Notes under the pieces: generated by a model
Seen by the model: the letters and a program-made list of their open reading frames with translations, nothing else
Databases searched by the model: none
Told to the model about the DNA's origin: nothing
Translations under genes and position numbers: made by a program
Part shown: piece after piece, positions 26,477 through 35,160 of the stretch
How the letters are laid out: the number at the start of each line of letters is the position of its first letter
Numbering within the stretch: the stretch's first letter is position 1
Source: Corallococcus sp. EGB
GTDB taxonomy: Bacteria > Myxococcota > Myxococcia > Myxococcales > Myxococcaceae
Length of the DNA stretch: 64,000 bases
Assembly (NCBI RefSeq): GCF_019968905.1
Contig: NZ_CP079946.1
Span: 3,596,001-3,660,000, forward strand
Reading direction: 5' to 3'

Positions 26477-27268
26477 ATGGCCACGAAGAAGAGCCCGATT
26501 CCGAAGGCGAAGAGTTTCAATGCGGGAACGCTCACCGCCGACTCCGTGCGGTCCCTGCTGAAGCAGTTCGCGCGCGGCACGTTCGCGAAGTCCAGCACGC
26601 CACGCGTCGCGAAGCGATTCATCCAGGAGCGCGTCGCCAGCGAGCACGCCGGAGGAGACATCCTCTACTACAAGGGACGCCTCGTCCTCGACGCGCTCAT
26701 GACCCGCAAGCACCCGTGGATCGGCCTGCTCATCGTCGAGGGCGATCTGGTGGTGAAGGGCCGTTACGAGGACTCGCTCGACCCGGAGTCCGTGGTCATC
26801 GTCACGGGCTCCCTGCGCGCCGGTGACATCATCACCGAGGGGTTCCTCGAAGTGCACGGCGACCTCGTCGCCGAGCGGTCCATCCTCTTCCTCGGCAACG
26901 ATGCCTGCACCGAGGTGTTCGGCGATGTTCGCGCCCCCTTCGTCTACACGCAGTACCACGCCGTCAACGTACACGGCGGCGTGAAGGCCCGGCTCGTGAC
27001 CGGAGACGCGAAGCAGCACATCCGCGCCCGCCAGAAGCACACCTTCATCGAGGAGACCGACCGCCGCGTCCGCGACCTCCTCTCGCCGAAGCTGCTCAAG
27101 CGCTTCGCGGATGAGATGTTCGAGGACGAGGACGGCGATGAAGCCGATCCCGATGCGCCGTGGATCGACGCCATCGACGCGGAGACGCTCGCCGACTTCG
27201 TCCGGCGCGGCAAACCCGCGCTCGCGGAGAAGGCCCCCGCGGCACGCAAGTCTCGCCGCGCCTCGTAA
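26477..27268 (+). CDS. bactofilin/hexapeptide-like beta-helical protein
   Basis: 263 aa, ATG preceded by AGGGTGG. Residues 70-190 are successive short beta-strand turns with small and acidic residues: WIGLLIVEGDLVVKGRYED, VVIVTGSLRAGDIITEGFL, EVHGDLVAERSILFLGND, FGDVRAPFV, VNVHGGVKARLV. This is the look of a stacked beta-helix such as polymer-forming bactofilins. The N-terminus is basic (MATKKSPIPKAKSFN). The C-terminus is acidic (DEDGDEADPDAP) and ends with a basic Ala/Lys tail. No membrane segment is visible. Relation to true bactofilins is inference from the repeat pattern only. It may be a stand-alone gene. Confidence 0.55.
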   Translation: MATKKSPIPKAKSFNAGTLTADSVRSLLKQFARGTFAKSSTPRVAKRFIQERVASEHAGGDILYYKGRLVLDALMTRKHPWIGLLIVEGDLVVKGRYEDSLDPESVVIVTGSLRAGDIITEGFLEVHGDLVAERSILFLGNDACTEVFGDVRAPFVYTQYHAVNVHGGVKARLVTGDAKQHIRARQKHTFIEETDRRVRDLLSPKLLKRFADEMFEDEDGDEADPDAPWIDAIDAETLADFVRRGKPALAEKAPAARKSRRAS

Positions 27269-27325
27269 TCAGGGGGAGTCCTCCGCGAGCGTGGCTCACC
27301 AGGTGATTGCCGGTTCGCCGAAGCA

Positions 27326-27540
27326 TCAAGGGGCCAGGCCGAGCTGCTGCATGTACGACGGGTTATCCCAGAAGAGGTACTCCTCGGTCATGACACCGTC
27401 CTTCCAGTGGCCGACGGTGTTCATGATCAGCTTGAAAGACTTGCCGGTGGGGGCGATGGAGGAGCCGTCCGGCAGCGGCATGGGCTGGGTGTAGGTGCCC
27501 TCCATGAAGCCGACGACTCGAGCCCCGGGTCCGAGAGGGC
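27326..27540 (-). pseudogene. SnoaL-like/ester-cyclase C-terminal fragment
   Basis: The leftward frame ends with GTYTQPMPLPDGSSIAPTGK, SFKLIMNTVGHWKDGVMTEE and YLFWDNPSYMQQLGL. This is the typical last ~60 residues of SnoaL-like polyketide-cyclase-fold proteins. The first half of the fold is missing: upstream of about 27540 the frame becomes Arg/Pro-rich and meets the rightward FAD gene. It is a decayed 3' fragment. Confidence 0.55.
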
Positions 27541-27648
27541 ATGTCAGACCGGTGATGTGCAATCTCCTCGGCGGTGGCGAGCGGCTCTGGGGAAGGCGGA
27601 CCCCTCTGACCCGCAGCGCCACGACATGAAGCCTTGGAGGCTTGGGAC

Positions 27649-29097
27649 TTGGAAACCCCTGGACGCAGATTCGGAAGCGCCGTGGTCATCGGCAGCAGCA
27701 TGGCGGGGCTCCTGAGCGCGCGGGTGCTCGCGGACCACTTCGAGAAGGTGACGCTGGTGGAGCGGGATATCCGGGGGGAGGGGCCCGCCGCGCGCAAAGG
27801 TGTTCCGCAAGGGCCGCACATCCACGTGCTGTTGGACACGGGCCGGCGCATCCTCGACAAGTACTTCCCGGACCTGTTCGAGCAACTCCAGGTCCAGGGC
27901 GCCGAGCTCATCGACTCGAGTGGAGACCTCGCCTGGCACCACTTCGGGGTGTGGAAGCTGCGCCGCACCAGCGGCATCCCCGGGCTGCTGTGCACCCGGC
28001 CCCTGCTCGAGTGGAACGTCCTGCGCCGGGTGAAGGCGCGGCCCAACGTCGCGGTGCGCGAGGGCTGCTCCATCGAAGGGCTCATCTCCGACGAGAAGGG
28101 CACGGGGCGCATCACGGGCGTCCGGGTCAAGACACCCCAGGGCGAGGAGTCGTGGGAGGCGGACCTCGTCGTGGATGCCAGTGGCCGGGGCTCGCGGATG
28201 CCTCAGTGGTTGGAAGCCATTGGCTACGCGCGCCCGGAGGAAGAGCAGGTCATCGTGGACCTTTCCTACACGACGTGCCTGCACGAGCCGCCGCCCCACT
28301 TCCAGAAGGAATGGAAGGCGCTCTTCCTCTATCCAAGTCCTCCCAAGGCCTGGCGCGCGGGTTTCATCTCACACGTCGAGGGAGGCCGGTGGCTCGTCAC
28401 CCTCAATGGCTACTTCGGGGAGCACGCGCCCACCGAGTACGCGGGGTTCCTCGAGTACGCGCGCTCACTGACGCGCCCGGACCTGTACAACTATCTGAAA
28501 GAGGCCACGCCGATAGGGCCCATCTCTCAGCACAAGGTGAAGGACTGCCGGTGGCGGCACTACGAGAAGCTGCCCCGCTTTCCCGAGGGGCTGGTCATCC
28601 TGGGAGACGCCGCGTGTGCCTTCAACCCCCTCTACGGGCAAGGCATGTCGGTGGCGGGGCTTGGCGCCGAGCTGCTGGACACCTGCCTTCGCGAGCACGC
28701 CGAACGCGGCGAGCTCTCGGGCCTGGCGCAGCGCTTCCGTGAGCGGCTGCCTGAAGTCATCCGGCTCCCGTGGCTGTTGGGCACGGGCATGGACCTGCTG
28801 TATCCGCAGGCCGTCGGGAAGCGGCCCTTCGGGCTGGGCTTGCTGCACTGGTACATCCTGCGGCTGATGGAGCGCACGTCGACCGACGCACACGTCCATC
28901 GCCAGTTCTACCGGATACTGCACCTGCACGCGGGGCTGGAGGCGGTTCTCCAGCCCTCCGTGGCATTGCCCGTGTTGGGCCATGGCGTCATGTCGCTCCT
29001 CCGCCCCCTCGAGCGGCTGGCGAATACCGAGACACGGCCTCCCCCTCTCACGCCCCCGCGTCCAAGCCCTGTCCCGGTCCAGAAGCCCACGGGGTAG
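27649..29097 (+). CDS. FAD-dependent oxidoreductase (geranylgeranyl-reductase/monooxygenase type)
   Basis: 482 aa. The start is taken as TTG at 27649 because GGAGG lies 8 bases upstream; a TTG at 27634 would put that site inside the coding sequence. Residues 9-40 form the dinucleotide-binding beta-alpha-beta unit (SAVVIGSSMAGLLSARVLA) ending in VERD. The first glycine of the usual GxGxxG is kept but the second is Ser. The second FAD signature (GDAACAFNPLYGQGMS) lies near residue 319. The fold resembles p-hydroxybenzoate hydroxylase and geranylgeranyl reductase type flavoproteins. The substrate is unknown. A hydrophobic C-terminal part (LHWYILRLMERTS; LPVLGHGVMSLLRPL) could contact membrane or lipid. 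Confidence 0.75.
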   Translation: METPGRRFGSAVVIGSSMAGLLSARVLADHFEKVTLVERDIRGEGPAARKGVPQGPHIHVLLDTGRRILDKYFPDLFEQLQVQGAELIDSSGDLAWHHFGVWKLRRTSGIPGLLCTRPLLEWNVLRRVKARPNVAVREGCSIEGLISDEKGTGRITGVRVKTPQGEESWEADLVVDASGRGSRMPQWLEAIGYARPEEEQVIVDLSYTTCLHEPPPHFQKEWKALFLYPSPPKAWRAGFISHVEGGRWLVTLNGYFGEHAPTEYAGFLEYARSLTRPDLYNYLKEATPIGPISQHKVKDCRWRHYEKLPRFPEGLVILGDAACAFNPLYGQGMSVAGLGAELLDTCLREHAERGELSGLAQRFRERLPEVIRLPWLLGTGMDLLYPQAVGKRPFGLGLLHWYILRLMERTSTDAHVHRQFYRILHLHAGLEAVLQPSVALPVLGHGVMSLLRPLERLANTETRPPPLTPPRPSPVPVQKPTG

Positions 29098-29450
29098 CCC
29101 CGGCAGCGGCCTGGGCCCTCGATGCGTCAGGAGGTCGCAGGCCGTCGTCACGAGGGCCTCGGAGATGCCCGTGGAGATGGCGGAGCGAAGGGTCACCAGA
29201 CGTGGACGCGAACGAGGCTGCCCATTCTTCCTATCCGTCAACGTCGCAGCGCCTCGACTTGACATCCCACCGGGAGATCAAGTTCCCTGCACTGAACGCG
29301 GCCTGCTCGCGCGCAGTCCCATCACCAGCCCATGCCTGGTGAAGGTCTGGGACGAAGGGGATTGGATTCCTCGGGCTTTGTGCAGCAGGTCGCATCGCTT
29401 CCTCTGCGGAACGCGAGCGCATGGGGCTTCGCACCGCGTCGAGGCAGGCG
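29098..29450. other. intergenic stretch without a supported gene
   Basis: About 350 bp between the FAD gene and the region leading into the alpha/beta hydrolase. GC content is lower around 29240-29340 than in neighbouring genes. Short leftward frames (for example one containing TLRSAISTGISEALV) look partly protein-like but lack a sensible start or a known family. I see no terminator or repeat here. Confidence 0.35.
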
Positions 29451-29576
29451 ATGACCGTCCGTCGGAATGAAAAGAAGAGGGCTCGTGCGCTCCAGAAGCT
29501 GAGCGGCGAGCCGTATACGGCCGTTCTCGAACGCCTCCGGCGCTCTCACGCAATTGTTTCGCGAGTGAGGACCCAA

Positions 29577-30380
29577 ATGGCTGAGATCGACTTGAGCAAG
29601 CCCATCGTCTACCGCGTCGAAGGGATGAACCACACGGCAACGCGGCGCAACGAAGTCTACCGCGTGGACGGAGACGAGAAGCTGCTGATGGACCTGCAGC
29701 TGCCGCCCAACCTCCCATCCGGAGCCCGGGTGCCGGCCATCTTCTTCGTCCACGGCGGCCCCCTCCCGCGAGAGGGCGTGCCACCCAAGCAGTGGGGCAT
29801 CTTCCAGTCCTACTCGGCGCTCGCGGCAGCGTCCGGGTTCGTGGGAGTGGCCTTCAATCATCGCCTGCACGCGCCGGAGGACTACCCTCGCTCCGAGAGC
29901 GACATCGCCGCGGCGGTGGAGTACGTCCGGAGCCACGCGGACAGGCTGAACGTGGACCCGTCCCGGATCGCGCTCTGGTATTTCTCAGGCGGAGGTCCGC
30001 AGCTCTCGTGGGTCCTCCGCGAACGCCCGACCTCCGTGCGCTGCGTGCTTGCGTTCTATGCGCTCCTCGACCTCCGGGCCCTCGTGCCTCCGGGGGCGCC
30101 GCCCGTCTTTCTGGAGCAGGCTGCCGCCTACTCGCCCGCCGCGCTCGTAGGGACACGGGCCAAGGGGCTGCCCCTCTTCGTCGCCAGGGCCGGCCAGGAT
30201 TCGCCAATGGTGAACCAGTCGATTGACGCCTTCATGCGCGAAGCGGCCGCTGCCGACGTTCAGATTGACTTCGCCGACCACCCGGAAGGCCGTCACACCT
30301 TCGACGTCCTGGACGACGTCGAGCGCTCCCGCGAAATCATCGCTCAGGCGATGGCCTTCGTAAGGGCGCATCTCTCATAG
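29577..30380 (+). CDS. alpha/beta hydrolase
   Basis: 267 aa from the ATG at 29577, chosen because TGAGGA lies six bases before it. The frame is open upstream to 29421 and that extension encodes a short basic helix pair described separately. An oxyanion-hole HGG is at 59-61 (IFFVHGGP). The nucleophile elbow is YFSGGG with Ser137, in which the first Gly of the usual GxSxG is replaced by Tyr. A late Asp (RAGQDSPM) and His (GRHTFD) complete a plausible triad. The order resembles small esterase/dienelactone-hydrolase-like enzymes. The substrate cannot be predicted. Confidence 0.75.
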   Translation: MAEIDLSKPIVYRVEGMNHTATRRNEVYRVDGDEKLLMDLQLPPNLPSGARVPAIFFVHGGPLPREGVPPKQWGIFQSYSALAAASGFVGVAFNHRLHAPEDYPRSESDIAAAVEYVRSHADRLNVDPSRIALWYFSGGGPQLSWVLRERPTSVRCVLAFYALLDLRALVPPGAPPVFLEQAAAYSPAALVGTRAKGLPLFVARAGQDSPMVNQSIDAFMREAAAADVQIDFADHPEGRHTFDVLDDVERSREIIAQAMAFVRAHLS

Positions 30381-30434
30381 CGACAGCAGGGGCTTTCTTC
30401 CTATCCGTCTGGAGACGCGAAGGAGCCTGAAAAC

Positions 30435-30479
30435 ACCGAGGCCGGAAACCGCTGGGTCTCAGCGGCTTCCGGCCTCGGT
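30435..30479. terminator. strong bidirectional hairpin downstream of the tRNA pair
   Basis: ACCGAGGCCGGAA and its complement pair, with an inner six-base stem (CCGCTG with CAGCGG) around a GGTCT loop, giving a stem of about 19 pairs. Reading leftward it is followed by a short T-run (GTGTTTTC), so it can end the tRNA transcript. It can also end the hydrolase transcript from the other side. Confidence 0.75.
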
Positions 30480-30486
30480 CCTTCAG

Positions 30487-30559
30487 TGTCCCCGACGGGA
30501 TTCGAACCCGTGTTACCGGCTTGAAAGGCCAGCGTCCTGGGCCTCTAGACGACGGGGAC
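30487..30559 (-). tRNA. tRNA-Glu (anticodon UUC)
   Basis: 73 nt, leftward. The acceptor arm GTCCCCG pairs with CGGGGAC, followed by discriminator A. The anticodon loop is CTTTCAA with anticodon TTC. The T loop is GTTCGAATC. No CCA is encoded. It lies 12 bp downstream of tRNA-Lys on the same strand, so both are probably one transcript. Confidence 0.92.
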
Positions 30560-30571
30560 GTCGTCACTGCT

Positions 30572-30644
<73 letters not shown>

Positions 30645-30831
30645 GCTATTCTTTTTTTGGCACCGCTGCGGATCCGTCAGCGGCTCCGCGAGGCGCTTCC
30701 TACCAGCAGCGCCGTGGGAGTTCCACTGGCGATCGCAGTCGCCCCTTCCTGACACGCTCCAGCCCGACCCGCGGTGAACATCCCGCCGCCGGTTCCCTCC
30801 ACCCGTCAGCCCGCGGCGCTATACACGGGGC

Positions 30832-31368
30832 ATGTCCCAGGACGTTTCCGAGCCTCCCGACACCCTCGAGGACGAAGAGGCAGGCGAACAGGCCCCGTTC
30901 CGCCGCTACCTCACCCGCGCGGGCGCCGAGCGCATGCACCGCGAGCTGCTCCAGCTCCTCAACGAGGCCCGCCCCAAGGTCACCGCCGAGGTCTCCGCCG
31001 CCGCCGCCCAGGGCGACCGTTCAGAAAACGCCGAATACATCTACGGCAAGAAGCGCCTGAGGGAGATCGACCGGCGCATCCGCTTCCTCCAGAAGCGCCT
31101 GGACACCGCCACCATCGTGACCCCCTCGGAACAGAGCGATCGCTCGAAAGTCTACTTCGGCGCCACCGTCACCCTGGAGGACGAGGACGGAAGCCGCAGC
31201 ACGTACCAGATTGTCGGGTCGGACGAGATCGACGCCTCTGGAGGCCGCATCAGCGTCGAGTCACCCATGGGCCGCGCACTGCTGCGCAAAAGCCCGGGCG
31301 ACACCGTCGAGGTGCGGCGCCCCCGGGGTGAGATTGAACTCACCCTGGTGGACATCCGCTACGACTAG
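30832..31368 (+). CDS. greB: transcription elongation factor GreB
   Basis: 178 aa. The protein has the Gre two-domain layout. Residues about 25-100 form the N-terminal coiled coil (RYLTRAGAERMHRELLQLLN ... AAAQGDRSENAEYIYGKKRL), with the acidic tip region (DRSENAEY) that reaches into the RNA polymerase secondary channel and stimulates transcript cleavage. The C-terminal FKBP-like domain follows (YFGATVTLEDEDG ... GDTVEVRRPRGEIELTLVDI). The YIYGKKRLREIDRRIRFL segment points to GreB rather than GreA. The first 24 residues are an acidic extension not usual for GreB. The next gene starts 9 bp after the stop and is likely co-transcribed. Confidence 0.9.
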   Translation: MSQDVSEPPDTLEDEEAGEQAPFRRYLTRAGAERMHRELLQLLNEARPKVTAEVSAAAAQGDRSENAEYIYGKKRLREIDRRIRFLQKRLDTATIVTPSEQSDRSKVYFGATVTLEDEDGSRSTYQIVGSDEIDASGGRISVESPMGRALLRKSPGDTVEVRRPRGEIELTLVDIRYD

Positions 31369-31377
31369 GACACCACC

Positions 31378-32373
31378 ATGCCCCGGACGCCAGAGCTCAG
31401 CCCCCATGCTCGCCGCACCTATGCGCGCCTGAGCAGCCTGGAACTGGCCGCGTCCGCCACCGAGTCCCTGTCCCTCGACGACCTGGGCCTGGACTCCGGC
31501 GGCGACCGCGTGAGCCTGGCGTTCGGCACCTACAGCCGCGAGGGCCTGGAGTACGCCCTCCGAGCCTACGGCTTCACCCAGCGGCTGGAGGAGCGCGTGG
31601 GCCCCGTCGAGCTGCGCCTGTCCTGCCAGGATCCGTTCCAGCCGCGCCTCACCCTCCAGAGCCGCCGCTACCACTCGCCCGTCGTGGACCTGTCCCTGCG
31701 CCGGTCCCAGGGCTCGGAGGTGGGCTTCACCCACTCGGCCGCGGAGGCCCCGCTGCTCTACGTGGACAGCCTCCTCCTGCAACACCCCGGGCGCCCCTTC
31801 GACTGGAACCGGCCGCCGCTGCCCGGACAGCTCCACCCCGGGCTCTCCCTGTCGCGCGACATCCTGGAACTGCTGCACCTCATGGCCCGCCGCATCGGAG
31901 CGAAGGGCGTTGCGCTGATGCCCGCGACGTTCTCCGCCGCGTGCGTCTACGAGCGGCGCTTCAGCTTCGTGGACGGCGCCGCGCAGGGGCGCTTCAGCGC
32001 CCTTCGCCGCGCGGGCCGCGGTTGGCCCCGGTGGCTCCTGGCGTGGGCCGTGGAGCTGGGCTGCATGCGGGACGCGCAGGGACAGCCAGCCCTCTTCACG
32101 CCCACGCCGATGATCAGCCCCCTGTCGCGGCGGCTGGCCCGGCGGCTCGACGCGCGCGGCTGGCACGAGGCCCGGCGCATCCAGGCGAAGCAGGCGCTGT
32201 CGCTGGACGAGGAGGCACTCCAGGCGCGCTTCCCCTGGGCCCGCATGCCCCCCGGTCCTCCGCCCGAGAGGATGGTGGAACTGCTCGGGTATGATCCGCT
32301 GGCGCCCGCGTCGCCGTTCCAGGATGCCGCGGAGGCAGCGCCCGCTCCGCTGCGCACCGCCGCGACGTCCTGA
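31378..32373 (+). CDS. conserved hypothetical protein
   Basis: 331 aa, not recognised. It is soluble, with no signal peptide or membrane helix. Residues 20-150 look like alternating strands and helices (SLAFGTYSREGLEYALRAYG; LRLSCQDPFQPRLTLQSRR). Residues 155-300 are more helical, with an RRSRRLARRL-like basic patch and a WLLAWAVELGC hydrophobic segment. It follows greB by 9 bp and is probably in the same transcript. The function cannot be assigned. Confidence 0.6.
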   Translation: MPRTPELSPHARRTYARLSSLELAASATESLSLDDLGLDSGGDRVSLAFGTYSREGLEYALRAYGFTQRLEERVGPVELRLSCQDPFQPRLTLQSRRYHSPVVDLSLRRSQGSEVGFTHSAAEAPLLYVDSLLLQHPGRPFDWNRPPLPGQLHPGLSLSRDILELLHLMARRIGAKGVALMPATFSAACVYERRFSFVDGAAQGRFSALRRAGRGWPRWLLAWAVELGCMRDAQGQPALFTPTPMISPLSRRLARRLDARGWHEARRIQAKQALSLDEEALQARFPWARMPPGPPPERMVELLGYDPLAPASPFQDAAEAAPAPLRTAATS

Positions 32374-32394
32374 GGGGCGCTGTAGCATCCTGTT

Positions 32395-32425
32395 CCGTCG
32401 GAAACGGCCGTGCTGTTTCGGACGG
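32395..32425. repeat. inverted repeat upstream of the PhoH-like gene
   Basis: CCGTCGGAAAC and GTTTCGGACGG pair with one G-G mismatch and a 9-base loop. No T-tract follows, so it could be a weak terminator for the preceding gene or an operator for the PhoH-like gene. Confidence 0.3.
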
Positions 32426-32559
32426 AGCCCCATGGTTTCAGCCGGGAATGCGGCTGGTGCCCCCTCGTTCGGTGCCTATATTGAGCGGCGTCGGTCATCC
32501 ACGGTCGTCGCTCGCCGTCCGCAATCGCACCCGAACCAGGTCAGGTCGCGAAGCCCTCG

Positions 32560-33879
32560 ATGCGAAAGAACTTCATCCTCGACACGAACGTCCTCCTCCA
32601 TGACCCCCGCAGCATCTACGGGTTCAAGGACAACAACGTCATCATCCCCATCTACGTCATCGAGGAGATCGATCAGTTCAAGCGCGATCTCTCCGAACTG
32701 GGGCGCAACGCGCGACTGGTGGCGCGCTACCTGGATTCCTTCCGCGCCGAGGGCTCCCTGAAGGAGGGCGTCCCGCTGCCGCACGGCGGGATGCTCCGCG
32801 TGGCCTTCACCGACCGTTCGCTGCCGTCCTCCATGGCGGACAGCAACCTGGTGGACAACCGCATCCTCGCGGTGGCCCTGGACCTGATGGAGACCGAGCC
32901 GGACACCCAGGCCGTCTTCATCACCAAGGACACCAACCTGCGCATCCGCGCGGACGCGCTGGGCCTGTCCGCCCAGGACTTCGACACCGAGCGCGTCGAA
33001 ATCACCGACCTCTACACCGGCTTCACGGAGCTGCTCGTCCCCACGGAGATGGTGGATCAGCTCTACAAGCCCGGCGGCGAGGTGGAGCTGCCGGCCCAGG
33101 ACCGGCTCTTCCCCAACCAGCTGGTGCTGCTCAAGGACGAGCTGAACCCGTCCCATACCGCCATGGCCCGCTTCCATGGGACCAAGGCGCGGCTCGTGCC
33201 GCTCGCGCGCAACAGCAAGGAAGGCACGTGGGGCATCCGGCCGCGCAACATGGAGCAGGCCTTCTGCCTGGACCTGCTGCTCAACGACGACATCAAGCTC
33301 GTGACCATCGTCGGCAAGGCGGGCACGGGCAAGACGCTGCTGGCCATCGCCGCGGGCCTGCAGAAGGTGACGGAGGAGGGGCTGTACCACAAGCTGCTGG
33401 TCAGCCGTCCCATCTTCCCCCTGGGCAGGGACATCGGCTACCTGCCGGGCAGCGTCGAGGAGAAGCTCAACCCCTGGATGCAGCCCATCTTCGACAATGT
33501 CGAGTTCCTCATGAACCTGAGCCGCGCGGACAAGAAGGCCGGGCGCGGGCACCATGAGCTCATCGACCTGGGGCTGATGGAGATCGAACCGCTCACGTAC
33601 ATCCGCGGGCGCAGCATCCCCAACCAGTTCATCATCGTGGACGAGGCGCAGAACCTCACCCCGCACGAGGTGAAGACCATCCTCACCCGCGTGGGCGACA
33701 ACACGAAGATCATCCTCACCGGCGACCCGTTCCAGATCGACAACCCGTACGTCGACTCGACGAACAACGGGCTCGTGCACGTGGTCAACCGCTTCAAGAA
33801 CGAGAAGATCGCCGGCCACATCACCATGGCCAAGGGCGAGCGCAGCATGCTGGCCGAGTTGGCGGCCAACCTGTTGTGA
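32560..33879 (+). CDS. PIN-PhoH family ATPase
   Basis: 439 aa. Residues 4-140 are a PIN nuclease-like domain: FILDTNVLLHDP start, EEIDQFK, and late acidic residues (NLVDNRILA; FITKDTNLRIRAD). Residues about 240-439 are the PhoH ATPase: Walker A VGKAGTGKT near 249-257, then SRPIFPLGRDIGYLPGS, Walker B FIIVDEAQNLTPHE and the sensor-like ILTGDPFQID. The PIN-PhoH fusion is the YlaK/PhoH2 type, which acts as a sequence-specific RNA helicase/RNase in actinobacteria. It is upstream of a DUF493 gene and probably co-transcribed. The RNA target is unknown. Confidence 0.9.
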   Translation: MRKNFILDTNVLLHDPRSIYGFKDNNVIIPIYVIEEIDQFKRDLSELGRNARLVARYLDSFRAEGSLKEGVPLPHGGMLRVAFTDRSLPSSMADSNLVDNRILAVALDLMETEPDTQAVFITKDTNLRIRADALGLSAQDFDTERVEITDLYTGFTELLVPTEMVDQLYKPGGEVELPAQDRLFPNQLVLLKDELNPSHTAMARFHGTKARLVPLARNSKEGTWGIRPRNMEQAFCLDLLLNDDIKLVTIVGKAGTGKTLLAIAAGLQKVTEEGLYHKLLVSRPIFPLGRDIGYLPGSVEEKLNPWMQPIFDNVEFLMNLSRADKKAGRGHHELIDLGLMEIEPLTYIRGRSIPNQFIIVDEAQNLTPHEVKTILTRVGDNTKIILTGDPFQIDNPYVDSTNNGLVHVVNRFKNEKIAGHITMAKGERSMLAELAANLL

Positions 33880-33913
33880 AGCGCCCGAGGCCCGCGCCTG
33901 ATAGAGACGAATC

Positions 33914-34231
33914 ATGACCCAGGACGGCACCGACAAGCCCGACGCGCCCGGCGAGGAGAAGAAGCCCCTCGTCGAGTACCCCTCCGTCTATGAGTACAAG
34001 GTGATGGGCAAGGCGACGGTCGAGGAGACGCCTGGCTTCGAGGAGCACGTGCGCTCGCTGTTCCGGCGGAAGCTGGGGTCGGAGGTGTCCCCGGACTCCA
34101 TCCACGTGCAGCACAGCCGCAAGGGGAAGTTCGTGTCCCTGAGCGTGTCCGTGCTGCTCATCTCCGAGGAGCAGCGGCGGGCCATCTACGCCGAGCTGCA
34201 CCAGGACCCGCGCATCGTCTACTACCTGTGA
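33914..34231 (+). CDS. DUF493 (YbeD-like) protein
   Basis: 105 aa. After a charged N-terminal tail, residues 20-105 give the DUF493 fold: YPSVYEYKVMGKA, FEEHVRSLFRRKLG, SRKGKFVSLSVSVLLISEEQ and a C-terminal YAELHQDPRIVYYL. This is a small ACT-like ferredoxin fold of unknown biochemical role; E. coli YbeD lies next to lipB. It follows the PhoH gene by 34 bp and is likely co-transcribed. Confidence 0.85.
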   Translation: MTQDGTDKPDAPGEEKKPLVEYPSVYEYKVMGKATVEETPGFEEHVRSLFRRKLGSEVSPDSIHVQHSRKGKFVSLSVSVLLISEEQRRAIYAELHQDPRIVYYL

Positions 34232-34318
34232 GGCAGGCGGTGCGGGGGCGGATGCCCCAGGGCGCCCGGAGCACGCCGGCGGCTGGAAGTCCGGCCGGGG
34301 TGCGTATATGAGGGTGGA

Positions 34319-35080
34319 ATGAGTCCCGCCGAGCATTTCCCGCTGTACCACCCGCCGGGGGCGCAGCGCGCGTTCGGATCCGACGACGCCACGCGCCGCT
34401 TCGCCAAGGTGGCCCAGCTCGAGCCGGGCTCCCGCGTGCTGGTGCTCGGCTGTGGCCCCGACGGCGGCGCCGCCATGCTGCTGGCCCAGGAGCTCAAGTG
34501 CTCCGTGGTGGCCGTGGACGTGGACGAAGCGCTGGTGTCCCCCGTCCGCGAGCGGGTGCGCGCCCAGGGCCTGTCGGACCGCATCGAGGTGCGCCGCGTG
34601 GCGCCGGACGCGCTGGGAATGCTGGATGGGCCCTTCCACGGCATCCTCGTGCCGGGGCGCGTGCAGTACCCGCTGGACGTGGCGCTGCGCGTGTTCCGCC
34701 CGCTGTTGGGCAAGCGCGGCCGCGTGGGCTTCACCTTCCCGGCGCGCGTGGGCCGCTTCACGCCCAAGGCCGTGCTGGACTTCTGGGAGAAGCGCCTGGG
34801 CGCGCCGTTGCTCCTGCCGCGCGAGCTGCTCCAGGCGCTGGAGGGCGCCGGCTTCGAGCCCGAGTCCGTGGAGTCGCTGCACGACACGGAGCTGGACGCG
34901 TTCTACAAGGACCTGGAATCGCACCTGCCGGAAGGTGACGCGCCGGAGAGCGTTGGCTTGCGCGAGGAGCTGGCCCTGCACCGCGAGAACAACCAGCGGC
35001 CGGGCGTCAGCTACGCGTTCGCCGTGGGCCGCCGCAAGGAGCCGGGTGAGAAGCCGCCGGCGTCGCGCGACCGCGGCTGA
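34319..35080 (+). CDS. SAM-dependent methyltransferase
   Basis: 253 aa. Motif I LGCGPDGG is at 43-50, with a following acidic residue in VVAVDVDEA (63-71) typical of class I enzymes. A short helical C-terminus and no membrane segment are seen. The substrate is not readable. The start ATG is 87 bp after DUF493, so it may be transcribed with it or separately. A hairpin at 35127-35143 lies downstream. Confidence 0.75.
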   Translation: MSPAEHFPLYHPPGAQRAFGSDDATRRFAKVAQLEPGSRVLVLGCGPDGGAAMLLAQELKCSVVAVDVDEALVSPVRERVRAQGLSDRIEVRRVAPDALGMLDGPFHGILVPGRVQYPLDVALRVFRPLLGKRGRVGFTFPARVGRFTPKAVLDFWEKRLGAPLLLPRELLQALEGAGFEPESVESLHDTELDAFYKDLESHLPEGDAPESVGLREELALHRENNQRPGVSYAFAVGRRKEPGEKPPASRDRG

Positions 35081-35126
35081 GTCTCCGAAGCCGGGCAGAG
35101 GCTGCTTTGTGAAGCGTGCGGGAGGA

Positions 35127-35143
35127 CCCGGAAGACTTCCGGG
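35127..35143. terminator. hairpin between convergent methyltransferase and lipid kinase genes
   Basis: CCCGGAAG and CTTCCGGG form a perfect short stem, followed on the + strand by CCCTTCA. It lies in the 80 bp between two converging genes, so it may serve both. Confidence 0.45.
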
Positions 35144-35160
35144 CCCTTCAACCGCCGGGG

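Noticed and set aside
29080-29265. Leftward frame containing TLRSAISTGISEALV as a gene tail
   Set aside because: No start or family; it runs on as the shadow of the FAD gene.
30660-30680. TGGCAC as a -24 element near the tRNAs
   Set aside because: The -12 half is missing at the correct spacing.
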